Position numbers and translations under genes: made by a program
Assembly: GCA_003223515.1 (NCBI GenBank)
Contig: QHVI01000044.1
Span: 1-57,611, forward strand
Direction: 5' to 3'
Source: Candidatus Angelobacter sp. Gp1-AA117
GTDB taxonomy: Bacteria; Acidobacteriota; Terriglobia; Terriglobales; Acidobacteriaceae
DNA: 57,611 nt
Shown here: in pieces, positions 9,560 to 18,104 of the stretch
Position numbering within the stretch: position 1 is the stretch's first letter
Layout of the letters: the number at the start of each line of letters is the position of its first letter
The notes under the pieces: generated by a model
The model's input: the letters and a program-made list of their open reading frames with translations, nothing else
The model's database searches: none
What the model was told of the DNA's origin: nothing

Positions 9560-11278
9560 TCATTTTTTGGGATATTGTATGGGCTGCGCCTGCAAGTGAT
9601 GTCTGCGCAGGGCACGGCCGGGCATAGCGCCGGTCATCTTTCCATCTTCGAAAGCGATCTGGCCATTGACGATTACATATTTCACGCCCTCGGAAATCTG
9701 AGTCGGGTCCGTATATGTAGCTTTGTCGATGATCGTTCTGGGATCAAAGAGGGTTATATCGGCAAAGTAGCCGGTCTTGATCAATCCTCTTTGAGCTAAA
9801 TCGTCGCGTTGCGCGGGCAGGCCGGTGATCTTATGAATTGCTTCTTCCAGCGAGAGTAAATGCAGATCACGAACGTAATGGCCGAGAAAGCGCGGCATGC
9901 TGCCCCAGGTGCGCGGGTGAGCATGCGACTCGTAAAGCAGGCCGTCGGGCGGCATTTCACCTGCATCCAGGCCAATGGAAGTAAAGGGCTGTTTCAATCC
10001 GTACTGCAGGTCTTCTTCGCTGGCGATGAAATAGAGCGCGCCGGTAAGGCCTTGATCGGCAAGAATGAAATCGAACAAAGCATCCAGCGGATCTTTTTTC
10101 TGCTGTTCAGCAATCTGGGCCACGGTCTTGCCGGTGTATTGCTTGAGGTCAGGATTCACGACCGAGGACACCATCACGCCGGAGGGACCGCCGCTGTCAA
10201 AGTACAGGTTTTCCCAGTCAGGATGATCGGCGGCTAACTCATTCTTGATGCGCGCGCGGATTTGCGGATCATGGAGCCGCTCCAGCAGCTTGTCCATGCC
10301 GCCATCGGCAGCCCAAGGCGGCAGAGTTGAAGCCAATGCGGTAGCACCCGCCACATACGGATACATATCGGCAGCAACCTCCTGCCCGGCATTGCGAGCC
10401 TCGCGAAGCATCTTGATCACGTTGGGCATTGATCCCCAGCGGGTCTTGCCGCTGACTTTCAGATGGAAGATCTCCACCGGGACATGGGCTTCACGTCCGA
10501 TTCTCAGCGCTTCCTGAATCGCCGCGATCTCGCTCTGGCCTTCGCTGCGCATGTGCGTGGCGTAGATGCCTCCATATATCTTCACGATTTTGGCGAGCGC
10601 GACCAGTTCTTCAGTCTTTGCGTAGTGTCCGGGTGGATAAATCAGCGCGGTAGAAAGGCCGAAAGCGCCCTGCTTCATGGCATCGGCCACAAGGGTCTGC
10701 ATCTTCTGCAGTTCTTGAGGAGTGGGCTCGCGGTTCACATCACCCAGCACCGCTTCGCGGACCTGGGCTGCGCCGACGTAAGTGCCGAGATTGATCGGGG
10801 TGCCCTGCTTTTGCAGGCGCGCGAAGTAGCCGTTGAGGTCCGTCCAGTCGATTTTCAGGTGATAGGGCGCGAGCGAGGGCTCAATGGCTGCGATGGTCAG
10901 CGTGTCTTGTGGAGCGATGGAGCCGCCCTCACCGGTGATTTCCGTGGTGATGCCCTGGGAAAGTTTGCTCAGGGCGCGATTGTCGATGAGCAAAGAGGTT
11001 TCTGACTGGCCCAGCATATCAATGAATCCGGGCGAGACGACCAGGCCTTTGGCATCAATGGTGCGCTTGGCTTTGGCGCCAGGAAGAAGACCGATCTTGA
11101 CGATGCGGTCTCCACGGATAGCAATGTTGGTGATGTGGCCAGGCTGTCCGGAGCCGTCGATGAGCTGGCCGTGAAGAATAAGGATGTCATAGGTATTGGC
11201 CGTCTGGGCAGCGGCAAAAATGGCTGCGAGGACAGTGGCGATCAAGATGAAGGGTTTCATGCGAGGAAATTCTAGCAT
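9560..11278 (-). CDS. N-acyl-D-amino-acid deacylase-like amidohydrolase, altered metal motif
   Basis: Exported amidohydrolase of the D-aminoacylase group, 572 residues. The ATG at 11278 is chosen because AGGAGG sits five bases upstream; the ATG at 11260 is a possible alternative. A signal peptide (FILIATVLAAIFAAAQ) follows. Family landmarks: ILHGQLIDGSG, VVSPGFID, THMRSEG, IFHLKVSG, HPRTWGSMPRFLGHYV, and the C-terminal DITLFDP. The first strand motif, normally GFIDxHxHxD, reads GFIDMLGQSE here, so the two first-strand His ligands are missing while later His residues remain. It may be a mononuclear or altered-specificity enzyme, or inactive. Convergent with the M16 pair, with about 90 bases between. 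Confidence 0.82.
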   Translation of the reverse strand: MLEFPRMKPFILIATVLAAIFAAAQTANTYDILILHGQLIDGSGQPGHITNIAIRGDRIVKIGLLPGAKAKRTIDAKGLVVSPGFIDMLGQSETSLLIDNRALSKLSQGITTEITGEGGSIAPQDTLTIAAIEPSLAPYHLKIDWTDLNGYFARLQKQGTPINLGTYVGAAQVREAVLGDVNREPTPQELQKMQTLVADAMKQGAFGLSTALIYPPGHYAKTEELVALAKIVKIYGGIYATHMRSEGQSEIAAIQEALRIGREAHVPVEIFHLKVSGKTRWGSMPNVIKMLREARNAGQEVAADMYPYVAGATALASTLPPWAADGGMDKLLERLHDPQIRARIKNELAADHPDWENLYFDSGGPSGVMVSSVVNPDLKQYTGKTVAQIAEQQKKDPLDALFDFILADQGLTGALYFIASEEDLQYGLKQPFTSIGLDAGEMPPDGLLYESHAHPRTWGSMPRFLGHYVRDLHLLSLEEAIHKITGLPAQRDDLAQRGLIKTGYFADITLFDPRTIIDKATYTDPTQISEGVKYVIVNGQIAFEDGKMTGAMPGRALRRHHLQAQPIQYPKK

Positions 11279-11307
11279 TTGGCCCTCCTGAACATTCTCA
11301 TGGTTAT

Positions 11308-11447
11308 TTACCGCGAAGGACGCTAAGGACGCGAAGGAAGCAAAAGAAAAAATCAAAGAGCTTTGATCCCAGATAACATTCCCACTGATCAAATACTCAT
11401 TTATGCATTCTCGTCACCTTGGCGTCCTTAGCGCCCTTTGCGGTTAA
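11308..11447. repeat. Inverted pair of GACGCTAAGG-type dispersed repeats
   Basis: The arm TTACCGCGAAGGACGCTAAGG (11308 onward) is answered by its inverted form GGCGTCCTTAGCGCCCTTTGCGG at 11420-11444, about 80 bases later. It belongs to the same family as repeats near 14.3, 39.8, 41.0, 42.5, 44.5, 50.5 and 56.4 kb. Probably non-coding. Confidence 0.7.
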
Positions 11448-11481
11448 TTCAGGAATGCAGCTTAGGGGCTGACTGCTTTTA

Positions 11482-11496
11482 GCAATTTGGGAGAAG
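11482..11496 (+). promoter_or_regulatory. Upstream motif shared by the two secreted-protein genes (copy 1)
   Basis: GCAATTTGGGAGAAG lies 72 bases before the first secreted-protein gene and recurs at 12334-12348, 52 bases before the second. It may be part of a shared promoter or just a relic of the gene duplication. Confidence 0.35.
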
Positions 11497-11567
11497 AAGT
11501 GGAAGGCGGGGATTCGGTGTAATTAGAAGTAACTAAGAATCCGTTCAGTGAAAAAGGAGAGTTCCCG

Positions 11568-12275
11568 ATGAAACGTCTGCATGCTTCAGCAAGGTCGATG
11601 GTTTTTCTAATGATGGTATTTGCCGCCTCGATGGCGTTCGCGCAGGGTGGCTATGATCTTCTGCAAACCGGCAGTGGCGCGTCTATTGATCTTTCCAGTC
11701 TCGGTCTGGGCGTGGTGCCACTCCAGGGAGTGCCGATTCAGAGCTCTACCGGTTCGGCAGATACAATCGTCCATCGCACCCAGAACATCCCATCAGGCGG
11801 TGGGAGCGTACCAGTGAATGTTACCGCGCTGCTCATGAAGAGCACCAGCCCGGTAACTTTCCATAGCCAACCTGCTGATGTATATGTGACGATCAACAAT
11901 TCCGGTGGCACGATTTCGACCAGCACAGTGCCGCAGCCGGACAGCCTTTCGCCTTCAACCGGTACTGGAACGTTTCGCACGGATGGAACGTTTGACTCAA
12001 GCCTTACCGTCAATGCCGATTTGATCTTTGTAAAGGCCGGGACCAGCGTGGGAAATTCAGGGAACTACCTGGGGCATCAAGCGGCTTCGGCGATCAGCCT
12101 CAGTTCCACCAACTCAAGCTGGAGTACGACACCGCCGCCGGGGTATCCCTCATCTACAAGTTTCCCTTCGGGCGGTGTTTATCCCCGACCGGTACACACA
12201 GCCCAGCATCCAGTGGTGCCAGCCGGGCCCAGTCCCTCGCCGAGCCCGTCGCCCTCGCCGACTCGTACTCCCTAG
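11568..12275 (+). CDS. Secreted protein of unknown family, paralogue A
   Basis: Unknown family. 235 residues with a clear signal peptide ending at MAFAQ, then GGYDLLQTGSGASIDLSS and a Ser/Thr/Gly/Pro-rich body predicted to be beta strand, with no Cys and no membrane helix. It ends in a PSPSPSPSP tail. AAAGGAG precedes the ATG. The next gene encodes a close paralogue over nearly the whole length, so this is a tandem duplication. Both lie on the same strand upstream of the NusG-like gene and the enediyne-type cassette. An extracellular structural or carrier role is possible but nothing in the sequence proves it. Confidence 0.8.
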   Translation: MKRLHASARSMVFLMMVFAASMAFAQGGYDLLQTGSGASIDLSSLGLGVVPLQGVPIQSSTGSADTIVHRTQNIPSGGGSVPVNVTALLMKSTSPVTFHSQPADVYVTINNSGGTISTSTVPQPDSLSPSTGTGTFRTDGTFDSSLTVNADLIFVKAGTSVGNSGNYLGHQAASAISLSSTNSSWSTTPPPGYPSSTSFPSGGVYPRPVHTAQHPVVPAGPSPSPSPSPSPTRTP

Positions 12276-12333
12276 TAATTCCTGTTCTACCGAAGACGGC
12301 AGCGCATTTGCGCCGCCATTTTTCTGCAAGTTG

Positions 12334-12348
12334 GCAATTTGGGAGAAG
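12334..12348 (+). promoter_or_regulatory. Upstream motif shared by the two secreted-protein genes (copy 2)
   Basis: The same GCAATTTGGGAGAAG as at 11482, located in the 124-base gap between the paralogues. This suggests the second gene has its own control region. Confidence 0.35.
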
Positions 12349-12399
12349 CAGCCCATACGCGAATGGTATGTAATCAGCTCTGTTTAAGGAGTGTTTCTG

Positions 12400-13218
12400 A
12401 TGAAGCGTTTTTCCTCTCCACTATTTCAAGCTTTGTTCGTGGCTGTAATGCTGTTTGGGTGTTCGTTGATGGCTACAGCCCAGAGCGCGGGTTATGATCT
12501 GCTGCAAACCGGCTCCGGCGCATCCATTGATTTGAGCAGCATGGGTCTTGGGCAGGTGCCGCTGCAGGGTGTTCCAATCCAGGGTTCAACCGGCAGCACC
12601 GATACCATTATGCACCGCACCCAAGATGTGCCTTCGGGCGGCGGAACTGTTCCGGTAGAGCTCTATGCCTTATCTATGAAGAGCCAGAACAGCGTCACTT
12701 TCCAGGGACAACAGGCCGACGTTTATGTGACCGTGAACAACTCCGGCGGGACGATTTCCACCAGCACTCTGCCGCAGCCCGATGCGCTTTCACCTTCTAC
12801 AGGCACCGTCACAGTGCGTCCCGATGGAACGTTTGATTCCAGCATTACCATCAACGCGCAAATTATTTTCACAACTGCAGGAGGAAATCCGGCGAATTCA
12901 GCGAACGTGATTGGCCACCAGGCGGCCTCCCCGATTACGTTAAGTTCTACCAACTCGTCATGGAGCGCCAGCGCGCCCTCAGGATATCCCTCATCGAGTA
13001 CTTATCCTTCAGGCGGATTCTATCCGCGTCCGGTGCATGTAGGACCGCATCCGGTAGTGCCCAGCACCTGCAACACGAGCCCCTCGCCCAGTCCGAGTCC
13101 AACACCCAGGGTCGGATCAGGGGTGAAAGCGGCGGCGGCTCCCACCGGTAAAGCAACGCTCAACAATGGCATTACCTTCCAGACGGAATGCATCTCAAAC
13201 GTGAACTTTACCAACTAG
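12400..13218 (+). CDS. Secreted protein of unknown family, paralogue B
   Basis: Tandem paralogue of the preceding gene, 272 residues. The ATG at 12400 is preferred over the in-frame GTG at 12391 because AAGGAG sits at the right distance for the ATG. A signal peptide ends at MATAQ, and the mature protein begins AGYDLLQTGSGASIDLSS, as in paralogue A. It has the same TVNNSGGTISTST core and PSPSPSPTP linker, but continues about 35 residues further to a tail ending NVNFTN with one Cys. The two probably share a fold and location outside the cytoplasm. No database family recognised. Confidence 0.8.
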   Translation: MKRFSSPLFQALFVAVMLFGCSLMATAQSAGYDLLQTGSGASIDLSSMGLGQVPLQGVPIQGSTGSTDTIMHRTQDVPSGGGTVPVELYALSMKSQNSVTFQGQQADVYVTVNNSGGTISTSTLPQPDALSPSTGTVTVRPDGTFDSSITINAQIIFTTAGGNPANSANVIGHQAASPITLSSTNSSWSASAPSGYPSSSTYPSGGFYPRPVHVGPHPVVPSTCNTSPSPSPSPTPRVGSGVKAAAAPTGKATLNNGITFQTECISNVNFTN

Positions 13219-13738
13219 CTTTTACGCGGCGGCATGAATCGATTTTGTGCCGCCGCTCGAAAACAAAATGGGGTCAATGAGTAAGCTTAGCCGTATCGCG
13301 ATATAGAAAGACCTGCAAGTTAAAGCGCCCGCCGTCTATGTCTTCCTGGCCAGAGACTACTCTGCCGTTTCTTCCACTTTTGGAAAGTCGAACGATGTGG
13401 TGTATAGCACCTTTATGTGGTTGCGCGACATACTGCATCGGGTGTAGCGTGTGCCGCATGGGTCCCATTTGGGACTCTCTAAACTGCGATGGTTCCTGCC
13501 ATAGAGCCAGCTACACGATGAGGGTGGCGGGAATTCTCACAAGCTAACACCAGCGAGAAGCCGGGTTACCGATTGTCCCGGCCTGGCGCGCAGTTTTTCA
13601 TCCTGATGCTAGTTGCAATCTGAGTGGTTAAGGTCACATGAGCCCTGTAAGTGACGGGGCGAAGCTGCACCTTGTTCTCAACCGCTCCCAAGTGATCCTC
13701 AAGAAAAACAGCATTTTTAAACATAAAGAGAGTTGCTC
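13219..13738 (+). other. Gene-free leader region before the NusG-like gene
   Basis: No coding sequence supported in 520 bases. Several short complementary stretches (for example GTCAC near 13634 and GTGAC near 13653) could fold in RNA, but no known riboswitch or terminator is recognisable. A leader of this size ahead of a specialised NusG gene is a reasonable place for its RNA or DNA recruitment element; this is inference. Confidence 0.35.
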
Positions 13739-14293
13739 GTGCAGAACTATCCCTCCCCTATAGACGCGCACGATCCAAAATGGTTTGTGCTATTTGTGCG
13801 TTCGAATCAGGAAAAAAGAACTGCCCTGAGGCTGAAAGAGTACGCGATTGAACATTTCCTTCCCAGTTACCGGTCGGTTCGCCATTGGAAAGACCGGCGA
13901 GTCACGCTGGAGATGCCTTTGTTCCCCGGCTATGTTTTTGTGCGCCTGCCTTTTATAGAACGCGCCCGCGTGCTCACACTGCCCAATGTGGTTTCACTGG
14001 TAGGCTCCAGAAATATTCCTTCAGAAGTTGCCGAAGAGGAGATCGAATGGATCCGGCGGGCAATGGAGCATGGGAATGTAGCGCCACATCCGTATCTGAT
14101 TGCCGGCCAGCGCGTGATGATCATCTCGGGAGCATTGAGCGGCATCCAGGGAATCCTGCTGCGGCAACAGAACAACACCCGCGTGGTCATTTCCATCGAT
14201 TCGATCTCGCGCGGTTTTGTGGTGGAGGTGGATGTGGCCGCCATCCGGGTGATGGCGCATAGCGTGCCGCTGGAGAAACGGAAAGTCGTTTAA
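13739..14293 (+). CDS. Specialised NusG paralogue (UpxY/LoaP/TaA type antiterminator)
   Basis: 184-residue NusG-family transcription elongation factor. The NGN domain (KWFVLFVRSNQEK, LPSY, PLFPGYVFVRL) spans about residues 12-100, and a KOW domain (GQRVMIISGALSGIQGILL) follows at about 110-170. Start: GTG at 13739 with GAGAG six bases upstream; a TTG at 13733 leaves no space for a ribosome site. Housekeeping nusG normally lies with secE and ribosomal genes, and this copy does not, so it is a specialised paralogue. Such proteins (RfaH, UpxY, LoaP, TaA) allow RNA polymerase to read through long polysaccharide or polyketide operons. Here it lies just upstream of the unbL-pksE cassette in the same direction, so that is the likely target. 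Confidence 0.87.
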   Translation: MQNYPSPIDAHDPKWFVLFVRSNQEKRTALRLKEYAIEHFLPSYRSVRHWKDRRVTLEMPLFPGYVFVRLPFIERARVLTLPNVVSLVGSRNIPSEVAEEEIEWIRRAMEHGNVAPHPYLIAGQRVMIISGALSGIQGILLRQQNNTRVVISIDSISRGFVVEVDVAAIRVMAHSVPLEKRKVV

Positions 14294-14317
14294 GCACTCA
14301 AGTAAGAAAAAGCTTTC

Positions 14318-14383
14318 ACCGCAGAGGGCGCAGAGAACGCAAAGGATTCAAAAGGATTCAAAAGGAATTCAAAAGAAATTCAG
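14318..14383 (+). repeat. Dispersed GCAGAG repeat arm plus AAAGGATTCA tandem repeats
   Basis: CACCGCAGAGGGCGCAGAG is followed by two exact AAAGGATTCA units (14341-14360) and two decayed ones. They fill the 112-base gap between the nusG-like gene and unbL. No terminator hairpin is seen here, so the cassette could be read from upstream. Confidence 0.6.
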
Positions 14384-14405
14384 AAAACAAATTCATAGAA
14401 ACTTC

Positions 14406-15401
14406 ATGTCAAGGCTATTCCACAATCTGCTCAAGATTGATTTGCGAGAAGCGGACTTTGCGCGGCGGGGATTTCATTGCTCGCGTCCGGAAGTTCGCGA
14501 ATGGCTGGAGCACGTGGGGCGCACTTTTCTGGGTGGATACCATGCAGCATTGCAGGCGCGCTCCGATGCTGAACTGGTGGACAAGCTGGAGACGGTCGAA
14601 CCGGTGTACCGGGGCTTTGCCTATGAAGGCACGGCGATGGCGCTGGCATTGCTCGATGGAATTACACTGCGCGGCAGACGTCTGCAGCAGTTTCTCGGCG
14701 GAGCAGGACGCCACCATGTATACATGCTGCACGTAGGCGCGGGCTGGGCCGGGGCGCGACTACCCTGGCTGCGCCTGCGCATGGATACAGCCATCAGCCA
14801 ATATGATCGCGTGTTGCGCTGGCTGGCCGTGGATGGCTATGGCTTTCATGAAGGCTATTTTCACCACGACCAGGTCATTAACGCAGGCAAGCTGCCATCG
14901 CGGCTTTCAGAGACTGCCCGCCACGTCTTCCTTCAAGGTTTGGGACGCAGCTTGTGGTTCGTTCACGGCGCTGACATTCTGGAGATTTCTCAGACCATTG
15001 CCGGTTTTCATCCAGACTTTCGCGGCGATGCCTGGAGCGGCGCAGGACTGGCTTGCGCGTATGCAGGCGGAAGCAGCCGAAATGAAATAGAAGAGTTGCG
15101 CTGGATCGCGGGCTCCCATGCTTCCAGTGCAGCGCAAGGCGCTGCGTTTGCGGCCAAAGCGCGGCAGCTTGCCGGCAATCCGGCGCGGCACACTGAAATC
15201 GCCTGCGAAATCCTGTGCGGCATGAACAGCGAAAGAGCTGCCGCCCTGTGCGACGAAACTCTTGCCCAGGTAAGCGATGCTGATCCTTCGCCCTACCAGC
15301 GCTGGCGAGAGCTGCTGAGAAATTCTTTTGCTCCTTCTTTCACTCTGAGAGGTAAACCCCATGAACTCACTCCCCAACCGGCTGCGCCGAAACATTCCTA
15401 G
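14406..15401 (+). CDS. unbL: Enediyne-cassette protein UnbL (DUF1702)
   Basis: 331-residue protein of the DUF1702 family, the UNBL member of the conserved five-gene enediyne PKS cassette (PKSE, TEBC, UNBL, UNBV, UNBU). Recognisable features: a start LLKIDLREADFARRGF, then LEHVGRTFLGGYHAAL, GFAYEGTAMALALLDGI, HHVYMLHVGAGWA, DGYGFHEGYFHHDQ and LWFVHGADILEI, rich in Gly and aromatic residues. No export signal or membrane helix. The biochemical role of UNBL is not established; in actinobacterial clusters it is needed or conserved along with the PKS. The start codon has a poor ribosome site. Its 3' end overlaps unbV by 41 bases, which ties the two into one operon. Confidence 0.88.
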   Translation: MSRLFHNLLKIDLREADFARRGFHCSRPEVREWLEHVGRTFLGGYHAALQARSDAELVDKLETVEPVYRGFAYEGTAMALALLDGITLRGRRLQQFLGGAGRHHVYMLHVGAGWAGARLPWLRLRMDTAISQYDRVLRWLAVDGYGFHEGYFHHDQVINAGKLPSRLSETARHVFLQGLGRSLWFVHGADILEISQTIAGFHPDFRGDAWSGAGLACAYAGGSSRNEIEELRWIAGSHASSAAQGAAFAAKARQLAGNPARHTEIACEILCGMNSERAAALCDETLAQVSDADPSPYQRWRELLRNSFAPSFTLRGKPHELTPQPAAPKHS

Positions 15402-17313
15402 AATGGTTGCGGCTGTGCTTGTAGTCTTTCTGTTCTTTCAGGCCCGCGTGCCGGAAATTTCCGCGGGCGAGCGGCTGCAACTGGCTTCGCGTTTTCATTT
15501 CACGCGGCACACTCTGCCTTCAAGCGGTGATCTGAATGCGAGAACCGTAAGGCCGGTGCAGCCGAGCTTGAAACGCATCTCCGCATGGATTTCGTCAGTA
15601 GGCGCGGCCATCGCGGCCGGCGATCTCGATGGCGATGGTCTTTCGAATGACACATGCCTGGTTGATCCGCGCAGCGATCAGGTCACCATTGCACCGGCGC
15701 CCACTACCGGGGAGAGATACAAGCCATTCACGCTGCGGCCGGCCAGCTACGATCCTGAAACGATGGCTCCGATGGGCTGCCTGATTGGTGATCTGAATGA
15801 AGATGGCCTGGCAGATATTGTCGTTTATTACTGGGGACGAACACCGGTTGCTTTTCTGCGCACCGGCGGCACTCCCGGTCACGCGAGCGTGCTGGAAGCG
15901 AAGAATTATCAGGCGGTGGAGCTTGTCCCCGGCAACCAGCGCTGGTTCACCAATGCGGCGCTGTTTGCCGATCTGGACGGCGATGGGCATCCTGACCTGA
16001 TCATCGGCAATTATTTCCAGGATGGCGGCCACATTCTCGATGCTTCGGCCAATGGCGTGGAGACGATGCACAACACCAAGTCACGCTCTTTCAACGGCGG
16101 CAGCAAGCATGTGCTGTTGTGGAAAGAGGCAGGCGGTGGCGAGCATCCATTCGTGCGTTTTGAAGAAGCAAAGAATGTATTCAGCCTGGCGGTGGAGCAT
16201 GGCTGGACATTAGGGGCAGGAGCGCAGGACCTGCATGGCGATCTGCTGCCTGAACTTTATTTCGCTCACGATTTCGGTCCTGACCGGCTGCTGCACAACC
16301 GTTCCACTCCCGGACATCTGGCGTTTGATCTGCTCGAAGGCACGCGCGGGTTCACTACACCTGCCTCGAATGTGCTGGGGCGCGATTCATTCAAAGGCAT
16401 GGGAGTAGATTTTGCGGATGTGAATGGCGATGGCATCCCGGATATTTTTGTGAGCAACATTGCGGATGATTACGCGCTGCAGGAGAGCCATTTCCTGTGG
16501 TTGAGCACCGGTGACAAAGAGGCGATGAAGAAGGGCAAAGCGCCTTACGTCCAGGCCAGCGAGCGGCTGGGACTCTCACGCAGCGGCTGGGGCTGGGATG
16601 CGCGCATGGCCGACTTCGACAACGATGGCCAGCTTGAAATTGTGCAGGCCACCGGATTCATGAAAGGCAAGATCAATCGCTGGCCGGAACTGCAATCGCT
16701 GGGAACATCGAATGACAGCCTGATTCACGATCCGCGGCTGTGGCCGGGGTTCAAGCCGGGTGACGATGTGAGCGGCGACAACAAGACTGCATTCTTCGTG
16801 CAGGCTGCCGATCATCGCTACTACAACATTGCAGAGGAAACCGGACTCGCTATTCCGGCAAATACGCGCGGAATCGCAGTTGCCGACGTAGACGGCGACG
16901 GGCGGCTGGACTTCATCATCGCCGATCAATGGGGCGATTCGTACCTCTACAAAAATGAAGGCTCTTCACAAGGAGCGTTTCTCGGATTGCATCTGGTGCT
17001 GCCGGTGAAGGGCGGGCCCGCGGTATTCCGGGAGCGCGCCGGACATCCCGGACCCGATCTCTATGGCAGGCCTGCATTCGGAGCGACTGCGGTGGTCGAG
17101 CTTCCGGATGGGCGCAAGTTTTCCGCGCAGGTAGATGGCGGCAGCGGACATTCCGGCAAGCGCAGCCCTGATCTTCATTTCGGACTGGGCAGGATTTCGC
17201 CTGACACGCTGCTACGAGTGAACCTGGCATGGCGCAACAGCAACGGGCAGGTCGTAAGAAAACAAATTGATGTGAAACCAGGCTGGCACAGCGTTGAGCT
17301 TGGAAGTGAATGA
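15361..17313 (+). CDS. unbV: UnbV, FG-GAP/CRTAC1-like exported protein (copy 1)
   Basis: 650-residue UNBV protein of the enediyne cassette. An N-terminal hydrophobic segment (MVAAVLVVFLFFQ) gives export or anchoring. The body is a beta-propeller-like series of FG-GAP/EF-hand-like calcium motifs: DLDGDGLSND, DLNEDGLADI, DLDGDGHPDL, DVNGDGIPDI and DVDGDGRLDFI. The C-terminus has the ASPIC/UnbV signature GHSGKRSPDLHFGLG. GAGAGG precedes the ATG, inside the end of unbL. The stop lies 10 bases before the unbU ATG. It is closely similar over its full length to the second copy at 25349, more so than expected for distant paralogues. Acts outside the cytoplasmic membrane; exact reaction unknown. Confidence 0.9.
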   Translation: MNSLPNRLRRNIPRMVAAVLVVFLFFQARVPEISAGERLQLASRFHFTRHTLPSSGDLNARTVRPVQPSLKRISAWISSVGAAIAAGDLDGDGLSNDTCLVDPRSDQVTIAPAPTTGERYKPFTLRPASYDPETMAPMGCLIGDLNEDGLADIVVYYWGRTPVAFLRTGGTPGHASVLEAKNYQAVELVPGNQRWFTNAALFADLDGDGHPDLIIGNYFQDGGHILDASANGVETMHNTKSRSFNGGSKHVLLWKEAGGGEHPFVRFEEAKNVFSLAVEHGWTLGAGAQDLHGDLLPELYFAHDFGPDRLLHNRSTPGHLAFDLLEGTRGFTTPASNVLGRDSFKGMGVDFADVNGDGIPDIFVSNIADDYALQESHFLWLSTGDKEAMKKGKAPYVQASERLGLSRSGWGWDARMADFDNDGQLEIVQATGFMKGKINRWPELQSLGTSNDSLIHDPRLWPGFKPGDDVSGDNKTAFFVQAADHRYYNIAEETGLAIPANTRGIAVADVDGDGRLDFIIADQWGDSYLYKNEGSSQGAFLGLHLVLPVKGGPAVFRERAGHPGPDLYGRPAFGATAVVELPDGRKFSAQVDGGSGHSGKRSPDLHFGLGRISPDTLLRVNLAWRNSNGQVVRKQIDVKPGWHSVELGSE

Positions 17314-17323
17314 GGAGCAAAAC

Positions 17324-18091
17324 ATGGCATACGCGACACTGAATTTCTATCCCAACAAAGACCCTAAGATGCGGTTCTTTGCGTTATGGTATTTCTGCAC
17401 GCTGCTCATTCTCTGGACCATACTCGGCGATACCGTGCTGGGATTTGAGCAGTCATACGCGCAACCCATCGTGGCGGTGCTTACAGCGTGCGTTGTGGCA
17501 TTCCTGCTGGAATGGCTTGATGCCAAGGTGAACAACCGCACGCCACGATTTGCGGGAAGCTGGCGGAACGCAGTGAACTTCCTGCCGCCATGCATTATTC
17601 CCGGCCTGGCGTGCGCGATGCTGATTTACCCCAACGAGCGGCTGAGCCCGATTGTTTTTGCGGCGGCAATGTCACTGGCATCGAAGGTGCTGATTCGCGC
17701 GCCGATCGGGAATGGACAGACGCAGCATGTTTTCAATCCTTCAAACGCGCAGGCGCTGATTCGCAGCATGATCTTTCATACGCCACTGGCAGTGCCGTTT
17801 CTGCCAATGACCAGCGCAGGATTCATTCTGTTCGCGCTGTACATGATTCCCGATCCGGCGACCACGCCTATCAAACCTTTGCGGCAAGTGCTGTTCGGGC
17901 TGAGCGTGGCCACGCTCTATGCGCTCCTCTTTGTCGCTCATGTGGTGTATGGCCTGTTCCTTGCCCTGGCGCTCACCAGCGCCACCAGAGGGATTTCGCT
18001 GTGGGTGAATGCTCAACTCAAGCGTAAACCGGCGCCCCAGCCTGTGATGAGGGTGCGGGAACGTCCGCAAGTGGCAATCGCAGGCGACTGA
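17324..18091 (+). CDS. unbU: UnbU, polytopic membrane protein (copy 1, internally shortened)
   Basis: 255-residue UNBU-type integral membrane protein. The ATG at 17324 is set by GAGGAG six bases upstream; a TTG at 17294 would only add a tail overlapping unbV. It has five to six hydrophobic helices, and the FNPSN and DPATTP motifs recall the NqrB/RnfD membrane flavoprotein family, to which UnbU proteins are related. Compared with copy 2 at 27311, residues after NPSN (position 141) jump directly to AQALIRSMIFHTP. About 63 residues, roughly two helices, are missing in frame near base 17747. It may still fold, or it may have lost function, with copy 2 compensating. It is followed 13 bases later by pksE. 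Confidence 0.85.
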   Translation: MAYATLNFYPNKDPKMRFFALWYFCTLLILWTILGDTVLGFEQSYAQPIVAVLTACVVAFLLEWLDAKVNNRTPRFAGSWRNAVNFLPPCIIPGLACAMLIYPNERLSPIVFAAAMSLASKVLIRAPIGNGQTQHVFNPSNAQALIRSMIFHTPLAVPFLPMTSAGFILFALYMIPDPATTPIKPLRQVLFGLSVATLYALLFVAHVVYGLFLALALTSATRGISLWVNAQLKRKPAPQPVMRVRERPQVAIAGD

Positions 18092-18104
18092 CAGGGGGCC
18101 TTTA

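Noticed and set aside
15361-17313. Integrin-like FG-GAP adhesion protein
   Set aside because: The GHSGKRSPDLHFGLG end and operon position with unbL, unbU and pksE identify UnbV.
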